Shown piece by piece: positions 1 through 7,828 of a DNA stretch of 58,299 bases. This stretch comes from Candidatus Omnitrophota bacterium. Lineage in GTDB: Bacteria > Hinthialibacterota > Hinthialibacteria > Hinthialibacterales > JAKPRU01. Every line of letters starts with the position of its first letter. Within the stretch, counting starts at the first letter, position 1. The position numbers and the translations under genes are program-made. The stretch is taken from positions 1 to 58,299 of the forward strand of contig JAKQSI010000076.1 in the NCBI GenBank assembly GCA_029570205.1, in the 5' to 3' direction. Below the pieces are notes generated by a model, which ran no database searches, had not been told where the DNA came from, and saw nothing but the letters and a program-made list of their open reading frames with translations.

Positions 1-74
1 TCCTCTTCACTCCACTTCAGGACTCCCCCATCGCATTCCTCCGACCTTTCTTTTCGTCTTCTTATCATCTTCAT
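1..74 (-). CDS. Start of an unidentified gene, cut by the left edge
   Basis: A leftward open frame begins with ATG at 74 and stays open to base 1 (24 codons). The start is supported by a GGAGG ribosome-binding site on the minus strand at 81-85, six bases before the ATG. The visible peptide is very charged (M-K-M-I-R-R-R-K-E-R) and gives no family assignment. It would be divergent from the two-gene unit that begins at 125. The main evidence is the ribosome-binding site; the peptide is too short to be sure it is real. Confidence 0.4.
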   Translation of the reverse strand, partial: MKMIRRRKERSEECDGGVLKWSEE

Positions 75-124
75 CTTTAACCTCCGTTTCTACACTAATT
101 TCTCACAGGAGGTTGTCTCAGGGA

Positions 125-595
125 ATGTTGGCATAGAGGGTCAAAAGAATCTATAGTAAGAAACTCAGAGAAATCCCTGATCCCAGGCTTCGCGAAATCC
201 TATCCAAAATCGATAAGAATCCAGATATCCGCAAGAAGCTGGAATCGAGGATTTCCGAGTCCTTATCACCGCTGACTGAAGAGAAAATTGATCCCAATTA
301 TGTTATCGTCCATTCGTTTCCGATCAAATCCGTCAGAGAGAAGTCGGGAGGTAACGAAGGCTCAATAATCATTCTATCAAATGGCGTTCCAAGGAAGTTT
401 GAGGAAGAATCCTTTTTATTCAAATCGATCAGCGTAGAAGAAGAAAATCTGTTTCTTGAGGTTTATGCGCCCGTCCGCTTTCAAGATAGAAAGCAGCGAG
501 ATATAGTAAGAGATCGTTGTTCTGAAACAATCAAATCATCGCTTGACATTATGAAAAGTATTGAAAAGGATGGAATAACGGAGGAACAAAAATGA
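125..595 (+). pseudogene. Unknown gene interrupted by an early in-frame TAG
   Basis: From 137 to the TGA at 593-595 there is an open frame of 152 codons that looks like real protein: charged, helical at both ends (R-E-I-L-S-K-I-D-K-N near the N-terminus), with a beta-rich middle. It has no ATG, GTG or TTG start before the Met about 15 codons from the end. In the same frame, ATG at 125-127 is followed by TTG, GCA and a TAG at 134-136, so the frame is ATG-TTG-GCA-TAG-open. An AGGAGG lies at 108-113, rather far upstream. The stop overlaps the next gene's ATG (ATGA at 592-595), which suggests the two were translated together. I do not recognise the family. Options are a nonsense mutation, a sequencing error, TAG readthrough, or a non-canonical start. 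Confidence 0.5.
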
Positions 596-1176
596 TTCAG
601 CCAGATGAATTTGTTATGCTCGTGATCGCGGCATCCGGTGGTCAGATTCGTGGAAAGACTCTGTTACAAAAAAGGTGCTATTTTTTGTCACATTTCATGG
701 ACTACAATTTGGGTTACCGTGCGCATTATTATGGCCCGTATTCGCCGGAAGTTGACGACGCTCTCGGAAGAGTGAAGGCTCTCGGATTTGTTGATGAACA
801 CAGCGAAGGCTTTGGCATAATGAATGCTGTCGGATTCGAAGTCCGCCGTTATGATTATAGAATCAATAATGACGGGAGTATCATCGCCGAAGATCTCAAG
901 AATAAATATCCGGCTGAATGGAGCCAAATCCAAGTCCATCTTCAGCGCATGAAGAACGCCGGGGACGACGGGAATTACGTGAGCCTGTCCATCGCCGCGA
1001 AAGTGCACTATGTGTTGTTAACACAAAATCAGCCCATGACTCCTCCCAAGATTAAGGAAGTCGCTGAGAAATTTGGCTGGGAAATCGATGATAAGATGAT
1101 CGACAAGGCTGCATCGTTTTTGGAAAAGCTTGATTTGGTCAAGAACTCGGAGCCATCACCCCCGCACCCTCTCTAA
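592..1176 (+). CDS. Panacea/DUF4065-YwgA-like protein of unknown function
   Basis: A 194-residue soluble protein. Its N-terminal half has the pattern G-K-T-x-L-Q-K-R-C-Y-F-L about residues 21-32, followed by Y-Y-G-P-Y-S about residues 46-51. That layout (an L-Q-K helix, then a G-P-F/Y-S turn) resembles YwgA and the SocA/DUF4065 'Panacea' fold. The C-terminal third looks like a small winged-helix unit (P-P-K-I-K-E-V-A-E-K-F-G-W). Some Panacea proteins are antitoxins paired with varied small toxins; whether this one is cannot be decided here. Its ATG overlaps the stop of the upstream frame by the ATGA arrangement, with GGAGG about 6 bases upstream at 580-584. The last 21 bases overlap the convergent methyltransferase gene. 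Confidence 0.6.
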   Translation: MIQPDEFVMLVIAASGGQIRGKTLLQKRCYFLSHFMDYNLGYRAHYYGPYSPEVDDALGRVKALGFVDEHSEGFGIMNAVGFEVRRYDYRINNDGSIIAEDLKNKYPAEWSQIQVHLQRMKNAGDDGNYVSLSIAAKVHYVLLTQNQPMTPPKIKEVAEKFGWEIDDKMIDKAASFLEKLDLVKNSEPSPPHPL

Positions 1177-2157
1177 AACCTTCCTCTTCACCAGCAGTAC
1201 GTCGAATCGGCGGTTGATACCGATTTGGCCGTTCTTCTCGACAGTGGGAAGGTCGGGATGCTCGCGATAGATTTGCCACAAGTGGCCGTACATGGTCTCG
1301 GCGTTATCCGCCAGCACAATGGCTTCCTCCAGCGGCGGCTCCAGCATCCCCAGTTCGCGGGCCAGTTCCGGCCAGTTGTGAATCACATAAGGAATCTCAA
1401 ATTCGCCCGCGCCAACATGCGCCACCAGAGTGGGATAGGTGTTGTCGATTCCGAGCCGCAGCCGCAGGATCAGGTAATTCTTTGTCACTCGATACAGTTC
1501 CGCAATCACCTGCTTCCACTCCACGATGTGCATGGTAACATCGGTTGAAAAAACCAGGTCGAACGCATCGGTACGAAATCCGAGCCGACGGACATCCATC
1601 CGTGCAAAAGAGGCTTTGGGATAGAACCCGTGCGCTTTCTCGAGCATCATCGGGGTTAAGTCGATTCCGCAATAATCCGGTATCTCCGCAAAAAGACGCA
1701 GCATCCCATAATAGCCCGCCATCGCGCAGCCCGCTTCCAGCACACGCATTCCGGGACGGTACAGTTTGAGAATGGCATCCAGGATTGTCTTTCGAATACC
1801 GCCCCGGACAGTGGATCTCAGGAAATCCTCGTACGGAAGATATTTGTGTTTCTCGATATCGGCAAAATCATCGTAGGGAAGAACCGCGCCTTCCACATCC
1901 CACGGCGTCTTGCGGGATGGATCTTCGAACAGCGCGATATGGGACAGAATTTCGCCTTTCTCAGGATGGTTAGGATTCTCCTGCAGAGCAAGGCGAAGGT
2001 ACTCCAGCGCCATATTCGGTTGCCCCAAAAACTCATAGCAGTCCCCGATAGCCGCAGAAAAACCGGCCCGTCGACCCGGATCGGTTTCGTGTTCCCGTTC
2101 GGCCAACAGGTTGCTCACCCGCTGTTCAACGGCACGCTGTTGTTCAAGAGAATCCAT
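1156..2157 (-). CDS. TPR-containing class I SAM-dependent methyltransferase
   Basis: A 333-residue cytosolic protein. Residues about 30-75 form TPR-like helices (G-D-C-Y-E-F-L-G-Q-P-N-M-A-L-E-Y-L). The rest is a Rossmann-type methyltransferase: motif I V-L-E-A-G-C-A-M-A-G at about 139-148, an acidic residue ending strand 2 in C-G-I-D-L at about 163-167, and a motif-IV-like F-D-L-V-F-S-T-D. The target is not evident; methyltransferases with this C-terminal half often act on sugars or small molecules in surface-polysaccharide pathways, but no glycosyltransferase is adjacent. It is convergent with the Panacea-like gene and preceded by a strong inverted repeat at 2171-2213. The ATG at 2157 is the only obvious start. 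Confidence 0.7.
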   Translation of the reverse strand: MDSLEQQRAVEQRVSNLLAEREHETDPGRRAGFSAAIGDCYEFLGQPNMALEYLRLALQENPNHPEKGEILSHIALFEDPSRKTPWDVEGAVLPYDDFADIEKHKYLPYEDFLRSTVRGGIRKTILDAILKLYRPGMRVLEAGCAMAGYYGMLRLFAEIPDYCGIDLTPMMLEKAHGFYPKASFARMDVRRLGFRTDAFDLVFSTDVTMHIVEWKQVIAELYRVTKNYLILRLRLGIDNTYPTLVAHVGAGEFEIPYVIHNWPELARELGMLEPPLEEAIVLADNAETMYGHLWQIYREHPDLPTVEKNGQIGINRRFDVLLVKRKVLERVRG

Positions 2158-2170
2158 GGCCGATCATAGA

Positions 2171-2213
2171 GGAGGTCCCTCGATGACAAAACCGTCCTCC
2201 CAGAGGGACCTCC
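2171..2213. repeat. Perfect 11-bp inverted repeat with 21-base loop
   Basis: GGAGGTCCCTC at 2171-2181 is exactly complementary to GAGGGACCTCC at 2203-2213. It lies 13 bases upstream of the leftward methyltransferase start, so it would be in that gene's 5' leader or promoter. It could be an operator, an attenuator or part of a palindromic element. Confidence 0.6.
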
Positions 2214-2280
2214 GAGCATCTGACTGTGTTTCGCCAAGCTACGCCAACACCGTCCACAGGTCAATCCCTTCCGGTCGCTT

Positions 2281-2352
2281 CCAGGCAGGGACGCCTGGCC
2301 CACTGGTGGGACAGGCCCGGGAAGAACTGGTGGGACAGGCCTCTGTGCCTGT
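2281..2352. repeat. CAGGC/GCCTG palindrome cluster with direct repeats
   Basis: CCAGGC (2281-2286) pairs with GCCTGG (2293-2298). The 14-mer CTGGTGGGACAGGC occurs twice, at 2303-2316 and 2327-2340, spaced 24 bases. The second copy runs into another palindrome, ACAGGC (2335-2340) with GCCTGT (2347-2352). The same CAGGC/GCCTG theme recurs at 50645-50663, so this looks like a dispersed extragenic palindromic family rather than a gene-specific site. Confidence 0.55.
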
Positions 2353-2427
2353 TGATGGGGGCAAACGCAAGACTCCCATCGAACATACACCCGAAATCTG
2401 CAAGAATCAGATTCGGTGTTAAAGAAA

Positions 2428-3195
2428 ATGAACAAAGCGCATCTATCCAAGGTTGTAACCCATGTGGAGTTCGATGACCGGTACATCTTCGTACCGCTCT
2501 CTGGAAATCTCTTTCCATTGCGTCATTGGGTATTGGACATCGGCCCGACTGAGAAGCCTGTCTATCAATCCGGGTTCCTTCTTGCCAACTACCCGATCTC
2601 ACCGTTGTTCCTCTGCGCCGCGCAAGAGAGCATGTTGCGTTCCCCCGACGCGGAAGTCTTCTTGAACGGTCAACAAATCGGGGTCTGGGATTCGATACAG
2701 GAAGAGAATCGCGCGTTCCTGTGGGCCGATGTGAGCCGCGTGGCGCAACCGGGGCAAAACGAAATCCGCATACGGACAAGCGGAGCGCCGATGAAATTCC
2801 GAATCGAGGGGGATTTCATCGTGCGGCAATTTGGTGAGGATGAAGCGCTGTTTCCACCGCCGGACTATCTGTTTACCGGTTCCTGGACAATCCAGGGATA
2901 TCCGTACTTCTTCGGTTCGGCGGCCTATCGTCAGATTATCATGATTCCCGAAACAATGCGGTATCGCCGGTTCTTTCTGAAATTCGAGTCGGTTGCGGAT
3001 GCGGTTGAAATTCGAATCAACGGGAACTCAGTCCGAATGATGTCTTCGCCACCCTGGGAGATCGAGGTCACAGAAACCGTGCAATTCGGCAAAAACCGAT
3101 TCGAGTTTGTTGTGAGCAATTCCCGCCCGAATGAAATGGCTCTGTCTCCCGGACCATCGGGCTTGTTAGGACCGGTTGTCCTGGAAGCCCGTTGA
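2428..3195 (+). CDS. Jelly-roll protein resembling glycosidase sugar-binding domains
   Basis: A protein of about 255 residues without a clear signal peptide. Two segments look like the beta-sandwich found in GH2-type beta-galactosidases: A-E-V-F-L-N-G-Q-Q-I-G-V-W, then P-G-Q-N-E-I-R-I-R; and a later repeat A-V-E-I-R-I-N-G-N-S, then F-G-K-N-R-F-E-F-V-V, ending in G-P-S-G-L-L-G-P-V-V-L. No catalytic barrel is present, so it is at most a carbohydrate-binding or structural protein. An in-frame GTG lies at 2416, but the ATG at 2428 is preferred; neither has a strong ribosome-binding site. The 3' end is one base from the convergent GntR gene. Confidence 0.6.
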   Translation: MNKAHLSKVVTHVEFDDRYIFVPLSGNLFPLRHWVLDIGPTEKPVYQSGFLLANYPISPLFLCAAQESMLRSPDAEVFLNGQQIGVWDSIQEENRAFLWADVSRVAQPGQNEIRIRTSGAPMKFRIEGDFIVRQFGEDEALFPPPDYLFTGSWTIQGYPYFFGSAAYRQIIMIPETMRYRRFFLKFESVADAVEIRINGNSVRMMSSPPWEIEVTETVQFGKNRFEFVVSNSRPNEMALSPGPSGLLGPVVLEAR

Positions 3196-3196
3196 T

Positions 3197-4045
3197 TCAA
3201 TCGCGGATTGTGGATTCTCGCTTGAACGCAGATGTCGCCATTGCCGTTTCCCCTGCGGACTTGTTCTCCAAATATCCGCCTATCCGATCCCCATTGTCCG
3301 CCCGATCTGCCGGGGCTTGTGAAAGATAGGACGAGGTTTCCGCCGCCACACCCAGTTCGTCCAATGCTCTCTCCAGATGGCGTCTCAGCATTCCCCTGAC
3401 GTATTCCGTATCCCGTCTTTCTACTGCGCCCGCAATGGCGCGATGTTCCCAAACCGTGTTCAGCGAGATTTCCCTCCAGTGGGGATTCATCAAGACAGAA
3501 ACGCAAAAATACTCCGACAGAACACGGTGCATCCCGGTCACCAACGGATTCCGGGTCATCGCCAGGAATGTACTGTGATACTCCAGTTCGATTTGATCCG
3601 ACTTCTCATTCTGTCCGGATTGCCGAGTGACCTGCTCGAACTCCTCCGCCAATTCAGCCAGACGATTAATTTCCTCCCCGGTCGCATTCGCCACCGCAAA
3701 ATCCACCGCACCCAGCTCCAGCACATACCGCAATTCCGCCAAGGCTCTCAAATCTTCGCCATGCGCAGGGTGTGTGTGCAATATCCCCCATTGTGTGACC
3801 AATTCCACAAGGCTTGGACGGTCAACCACCAGCCCGACCCGTTGCCGACTCTTCAGTATTCCCAGTGCAGCAAGACGGCTCACAGCCTCTCGAACAATCG
3901 TCCGCGAGACCCCGTATCGTTTTGTGGCCTGTTCCAGGGTCATAAATCGCTCCCCTTCTTCCAGCCCTGAGGCCACTATCTGCGTACACATCTCGTCCGC
4001 AATTCGTTTTGCCAAAGTCTCTTTACTTAAACGTTCTCGTGTCAT
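3197..4045 (-). CDS. GntR/FadR-family transcriptional regulator (FCD domain)
   Basis: A 282-residue regulator. The N-terminal winged helix covers about residues 10-78, with recognition region Y-G-V-S-R-T-I-V-R-E-A-V-S-R-L at about 44-58. The rest is an all-helical FCD effector domain, with metal/ligand-site patterns E-Y-H-S-T-F-L and E-H-R-A-I. FadR-type regulators usually repress neighbouring catabolic genes until an organic acid such as a sugar acid binds. It is divergent from the secreted sialidase-like gene at 4222, with a 176-base shared regulatory region, so that gene is its likely target. The effector is unknown. The last 45 residues are low in predicted structure. Confidence 0.85.
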   Translation of the reverse strand: MTRERLSKETLAKRIADEMCTQIVASGLEEGERFMTLEQATKRYGVSRTIVREAVSRLAALGILKSRQRVGLVVDRPSLVELVTQWGILHTHPAHGEDLRALAELRYVLELGAVDFAVANATGEEINRLAELAEEFEQVTRQSGQNEKSDQIELEYHSTFLAMTRNPLVTGMHRVLSEYFCVSVLMNPHWREISLNTVWEHRAIAGAVERRDTEYVRGMLRRHLERALDELGVAAETSSYLSQAPADRADNGDRIGGYLENKSAGETAMATSAFKRESTIRD

Positions 4046-4150
4046 CGGATTCTCTCCTGGCCTGAATCATCATACGATTCATATCATAATACATATAGAA
4101 TCTCTTGACAAGTCTTCCATAGTTCGATTAAGGTCACATTTATTCATCAT

Positions 4151-4179
4151 TTTAATGTCGCCACTTTTCGCAGTATAAT
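4151..4179 (+). promoter_or_regulatory. Candidate promoter for the sialidase-like gene
   Basis: A perfect -10 box TATAAT is at 4174-4179, with a poor -35 (TTTAAT, 4151-4156) at 17-base spacing. Transcription would start near 4186, giving a leader of about 36 bases to the GTG at 4222. An imperfect inverted pair GAATC (4064-4068) and GATTC (4076-4080) near the regulator's own start could be an operator. A TTGACA at 4105-4110 has no convincing -10 partner. Confidence 0.4.
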
Positions 4180-4221
4180 TTGCTCACAATTCCATCAATC
4201 CGACGAAGTGAGGAGCATAAA

Positions 4222-5415
4222 GTGAAAAAAAACTGGTTCATGTTGTCACTCCTGTTTACCGCTGTTGAATTCGCCTGCGCGGAACCGTTCTATCAGGAAC
4301 AACTGATCTTTCCTTTGCAGGAGAAACACGTTCATTCCAGTTGCATCGTGGAATGCCCGAACGGGGACCTGTTGGTCTCCTGGTTCCACGGGTCCGGGGA
4401 GCGACAGGCATCGGATGTGCTGGTTCAGGGTTCCCGGCTGAAAAAGGGCAAGCAGGAATGGAGTCCGGTTTTCCCGATGGCCGATACACCGGAGTTTCCC
4501 GACTGCAACCCGGTCCTGTTTGTCGACTCGAACAAGGATTTATGGCTGTTCTGGATTGCTGTGCTTGCGGAACGATGGGAGGACTCTATGTTGAGATACC
4601 GCAAAGCCTCCGACTACCAGGGCGATGGCGCGCCGAATTGGTCCTGGCAGGATGAGATCATTCTGAAGCCGGGTGAGGAGTTTGTGGAATCGCTTGCCCG
4701 TGGGTACGAGAAGATCGCGGCGGATAATCCCGGGTTCGGCACGGATTTCGGCGGGCTTGCGGCATGCCCCATGGAGAGTCTGCTGGAAGCCGCGCGAAAC
4801 ATGAGTAACCGCCAGCGGGGATGGATGACACGGACCCACGCGCTGGTACTCCCCAGCGGGCGGATTCTGTTGCCGCTGTATTCCGACGGATTCTATGTCG
4901 GCCTGATGGCGGTCTCCGATGACCAGGGCAAAACCTGGCGCGCAAGTTCGCCGATTGTGGGAGCATGCCTGAATCAGCCGAGTGTCGTCCGGAAGCAGGA
5001 CGGAACGCTCGTGGCCTATATGCGGTCCGAGGGTGACTACAAGAAACGAATCATGCGCAGCGAGTCCACTGATGACGGCGAAACCTGGTCACCGGCAGTC
5101 GCCACGGATATGCCGAATCCCAATGCCAGTATCGAGGCAGTCGCCTTGCAGGATGGCCGCTGGGTTATGGCCTATAATGACTGCGAGAATGAACGCGAGA
5201 CGCTGGCATTAGCAATGTCGGACGACAAAGGCGCAAGCTGGAAATGGATACGGCATCTCGAACGCACCACCGGCGGCGCATTCCATTATCCATCTATCAT
5301 TCAGACCCGCGATGGTCGGATTCACATAACCTATACTTATCGCCCGGGGCCGAACTCCGCCAAGTCGATCAAACATGTGACCCTGGATGCGGAATGGATT
5401 ATCAAGGGTGACTGA
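4222..5415 (+). CDS. Secreted BNR-repeat sialidase-like protein
   Basis: About 397 residues from the GTG at 4222. This start is preferred over an ATG at 4180 because AGGAG lies at 4211-4215 and the translation then begins with a clean signal peptide (K-K-N-W-F-M-L-S-L-L-F-T-A-V). The fold is a six-bladed propeller with Asp-box motifs: S-D-D-Q-G-K-T-W, S-T-D-D-G-E-T-W and S-D-D-K-G-A-S-W. Proteins like this are annotated as exo-alpha-sialidases, and many in environmental bacteria act on other glycosides. The catalytic arginine triad was not verified, so substrate is open. The gene is monocistronic, divergent from a GntR regulator. Confidence 0.8.
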   Translation: MKKNWFMLSLLFTAVEFACAEPFYQEQLIFPLQEKHVHSSCIVECPNGDLLVSWFHGSGERQASDVLVQGSRLKKGKQEWSPVFPMADTPEFPDCNPVLFVDSNKDLWLFWIAVLAERWEDSMLRYRKASDYQGDGAPNWSWQDEIILKPGEEFVESLARGYEKIAADNPGFGTDFGGLAACPMESLLEAARNMSNRQRGWMTRTHALVLPSGRILLPLYSDGFYVGLMAVSDDQGKTWRASSPIVGACLNQPSVVRKQDGTLVAYMRSEGDYKKRIMRSESTDDGETWSPAVATDMPNPNASIEAVALQDGRWVMAYNDCENERETLALAMSDDKGASWKWIRHLERTTGGAFHYPSIIQTRDGRIHITYTYRPGPNSAKSIKHVTLDAEWIIKGD

Positions 5416-5508
5416 CGATCGTTTCGGAATGCTTCCGAGGCGGGCAGGCCGAACATACAAATCTCCGTAAATCCAAACGAGTGTCAGAAAGCTATGGAAC
5501 TTGTGCGA

Positions 5509-5837
5509 GTGTCCCGTCCCGGAAATATGTTCACAAAGTCTCTTGATTCTCTCAAGGATGGAATCGGCCGTCGCGGTCCACGCGAACGGATAACTTTTTG
5601 AATTGCCGGTCTGCACAGAACGATCGATTTTCTCGACGAGCGGGTTCACGCTCCGACACCCAACGGCAAGAGAGGCTGCGTCTTCTCCAAGGCTTGGATT
5701 TGGCTCTTCTCGTCTACGCATAACACCAGGGCGTTGTCGGGAGGATTCAGGTACAGTCCCACAATGTCGCGGACCTTTTCGACAAATAACGGATCGGTGG
5801 ACAAGTTGAAACAATTGACTCGGTGCGGATGCTTATT
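5509..5837 (-). pseudogene. IS630-family transposase remnant, internally deleted
   Basis: On the minus strand the first part reads like the middle of an IS630 transposase (K-H-P-H-R-V, then V-G-L-Y-L-N-P-P, then V-L-C-V-D-E-K-S-Q-I-Q-A-L, the first catalytic Asp region). It reaches L-P-L-G-V-G-A and a stop at 5646-5648. Immediately after, in another frame, comes the extreme C-terminus of the same family: L-V-E-K-I-D-R-S, then P-F-A-W-T-A-T-A-D-S-I-L, then R-I-K-R-L-C-E-H-I-S-G-T-G-H. The section carrying the second Asp and the Glu of the DDE triad is missing, and no N-terminus is seen. It fills most of the 436-base gap between the sialidase-like gene and the efflux permease. Confidence 0.75.
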
Positions 5838-5851
5838 CCTATCGCACAGCA

Positions 5852-7117
5852 TCATTCGTGCCGTAATGCGACAATCGGGTCGAGGTTGGATGCGCGGACA
5901 GCGGGATAGAGGCCGAAAATAATCCCGACTCCCATGCTGATCCCCAGAGAGAGAACTAAACTGTACGCATTCACAACGGTCGGCATCCCTGCGAGGAGAG
6001 TAATCATCCAGGGGATCAACAATCCGATGCCGATTCCGATCAGACCGCCGGTAGTCGAAAGGACAATGGTTTCAATCAGGAACTGAAGAACAATCTGTCT
6101 TTTTTTCGCTCCAATGGCGCGTCGAATGCCGATTTCCCGGGTACGCTCGGTAACGGAGGCCAGCATGATGTTCATAATGCCGATTCCGCCGACCAGCAGG
6201 CTGATCCCGGCAATGGATCCCAGTACAATGTTAAACGTCCGTTTGGTGGCCTCGGCCTGGCGAAGCAGGGTTAACGGAACGCTGACCCGGTAGTCTTCTT
6301 TTTTATGGAAGCGTTTCAGCATGGCCAGGATACCCGCCGCGGTCGGTTCGACCTGATCGACGGACTTCACTTCTACAATGATTTGGTGTAGTTCCACCTT
6401 TTCCCGCGTTTCGGAACCGGCAACATTTTTCACAAAGTAATCTCCGAATCGCTCACGCGCCACATTGATCGGAATATAGGCGTCGATTTCCTGGTCCGGT
6501 GTCTGGATATCTCCCCCGATGCTGCCGGCATTTTGCACGATTCCGATCACCTCGAAATACTCACTTCCAAGGCGCACGGTCTGCCCGACAGTGTTCTCTC
6601 CGGCAAGTAGTGTTCTCACCCCATGTTCCGTTAACACGACTACATTACCGTGAGCCTCGAAATCACGTGGAAGAAGCACACGCCCGCTGATAATGGGACG
6701 CTGGACCAGATCGAACCATTTCGGAGTTGTTCCCACCACGCGCAATTCCATGGATCGTTCACCGAGTCGGGCCTGTTTACGAATCTCTTTAACGGGGACG
6801 GTATTCTTTACACTGGGAAAACTCTCGGCAATTCGACGTTCATCCTCATAGAGCAATCCATAGACACTCATGCGGATGCGGACATTCGTGGCCGATTCCT
6901 CTTCGATGGACTTTGCGGAGGAGATCAGGATGTTCTGGCTGCCCAGTTTTCGAATCCGCTCCAACGCTTCCTGGCTGGCTCCCTCGCCGACGGCTAGCAT
7001 GGCGATCACACTTCCCACGCCGAACACCACGCCGAGCATAGTCAAGAACGAGCGGAGTTTATGCAGAAGAAGATTATTGATTCCGAGACGAATTTCCCGA
7101 ACGTATTTGCTCAACAT
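5852..7117 (-). CDS. MacB/FtsX-type ABC transporter permease
   Basis: A 421-residue inner-membrane protein with the standard layout: one N-terminal membrane helix (about residues 20-42), a large periplasmic MacB-type core domain, and three C-terminal helices (about 285-310, 340-370, 380-405) ending in the FtsX signature (R-T-R-E-I-G-I-R-R-A-I-G-A). It is the transmembrane half of a tripartite mechanotransmission-type exporter. Its ATG lies inside the last codons of the ATPase gene (7-base overlap), so the pair is translationally coupled. With the adaptor and TolC genes it forms one leftward operon. Confidence 0.92.
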   Translation of the reverse strand: MLSKYVREIRLGINNLLLHKLRSFLTMLGVVFGVGSVIAMLAVGEGASQEALERIRKLGSQNILISSAKSIEEESATNVRIRMSVYGLLYEDERRIAESFPSVKNTVPVKEIRKQARLGERSMELRVVGTTPKWFDLVQRPIISGRVLLPRDFEAHGNVVVLTEHGVRTLLAGENTVGQTVRLGSEYFEVIGIVQNAGSIGGDIQTPDQEIDAYIPINVARERFGDYFVKNVAGSETREKVELHQIIVEVKSVDQVEPTAAGILAMLKRFHKKEDYRVSVPLTLLRQAEATKRTFNIVLGSIAGISLLVGGIGIMNIMLASVTERTREIGIRRAIGAKKRQIVLQFLIETIVLSTTGGLIGIGIGLLIPWMITLLAGMPTVVNAYSLVLSLGISMGVGIIFGLYPAVRASNLDPIVALRHE

Positions 7118-7824
7118 GACGAATCCCCCCCTTCGATCCGTTCGATCATTCCATCTTTCATGTAAAGACGATGGGAGGCATATTCGGCCAGGGTTCGCTC
7201 ATGGGTGACCATGATAATGGTCTTGCCCTGCCGGTTGAGGTCGATCAACATCCCCATGATTTCCTTGCCGGTAGCCGAATCGAGATTCCCCGTCGGTTCG
7301 TCAGCCAGCAGGATGGACGGGTTGTTGGCGAGCGCACGAGCGATGGCGACGCGTTGCTGTTGACCGCCGGATAATTCCATCGGTCTGTGGCGCAAGCGTT
7401 CCTCCAGCCCGACTTTTCTTGCCAGATCCCGGGCGCGTTCCGCGCTATCGGCGGCATTCCATCCCAGGTAATACAAAGGCAGTTGAATGTTCTCCTCGAC
7501 CGTGGATTGCGGAAGCAGATTAAAACTCTGAAAGATGAATCCGAGGTGTCGCAGACGCATATCGCTTAATCGGTCGTCATCCAGGGTGCTGACATCATGG
7601 CCGCTTAACAGGTAACGTCCCTTGGACGGACGGTCGAGGCATCCCAGAAGGTTGAGCAAGGTACTCTTCCCGGAACCGCTCGGACCGAGTATGGCCCAAA
7701 AACTACCGGTCTGGAAAGAGATTGTTATGCCGGCAAGCGCTTTGACTACCTGTGACCCCATGTGGTAGTCCTTGTGGACATCTTCCAGCTGCGCGGCAAT
7801 GCCATTGGAGGATAAGGAACTCAT
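7111..7824 (-). CDS. ABC transporter ATPase, MacB/LolD type
   Basis: A 237-residue ATPase. Walker A G-P-S-G-S-G-K-S-T is at about 48-56, the Q-loop in F-I-F-Q-S-F-N-L, the signature L-S-G-G-Q-Q-Q-R, Walker B I-L-L-A-D-E-P-T-G-N-L-D and the H-loop H in V-T-H-E. Sequence and length place it with the LolD/MacB ATPases that power FtsX-type permeases. The gene starts four bases after the adaptor stop and overlaps the permease by 7 bases. In classical MacB the ATPase and permease are fused; here they are separate. Confidence 0.93.
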   Translation of the reverse strand: MSSLSSNGIAAQLEDVHKDYHMGSQVVKALAGITISFQTGSFWAILGPSGSGKSTLLNLLGCLDRPSKGRYLLSGHDVSTLDDDRLSDMRLRHLGFIFQSFNLLPQSTVEENIQLPLYYLGWNAADSAERARDLARKVGLEERLRHRPMELSGGQQQRVAIARALANNPSILLADEPTGNLDSATGKEIMGMLIDLNRQGKTIIMVTHERTLAEYASHRLYMKDGMIERIEGGDSSC

Positions 7825-7828
7825 TGTT

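Noticed and set aside
4181-4193. TGCTCACAATTCC resembles part of a lac-type operator
   Set aside because: Only a partial match and no LacI-type regulator nearby; the local regulator is GntR/FadR.
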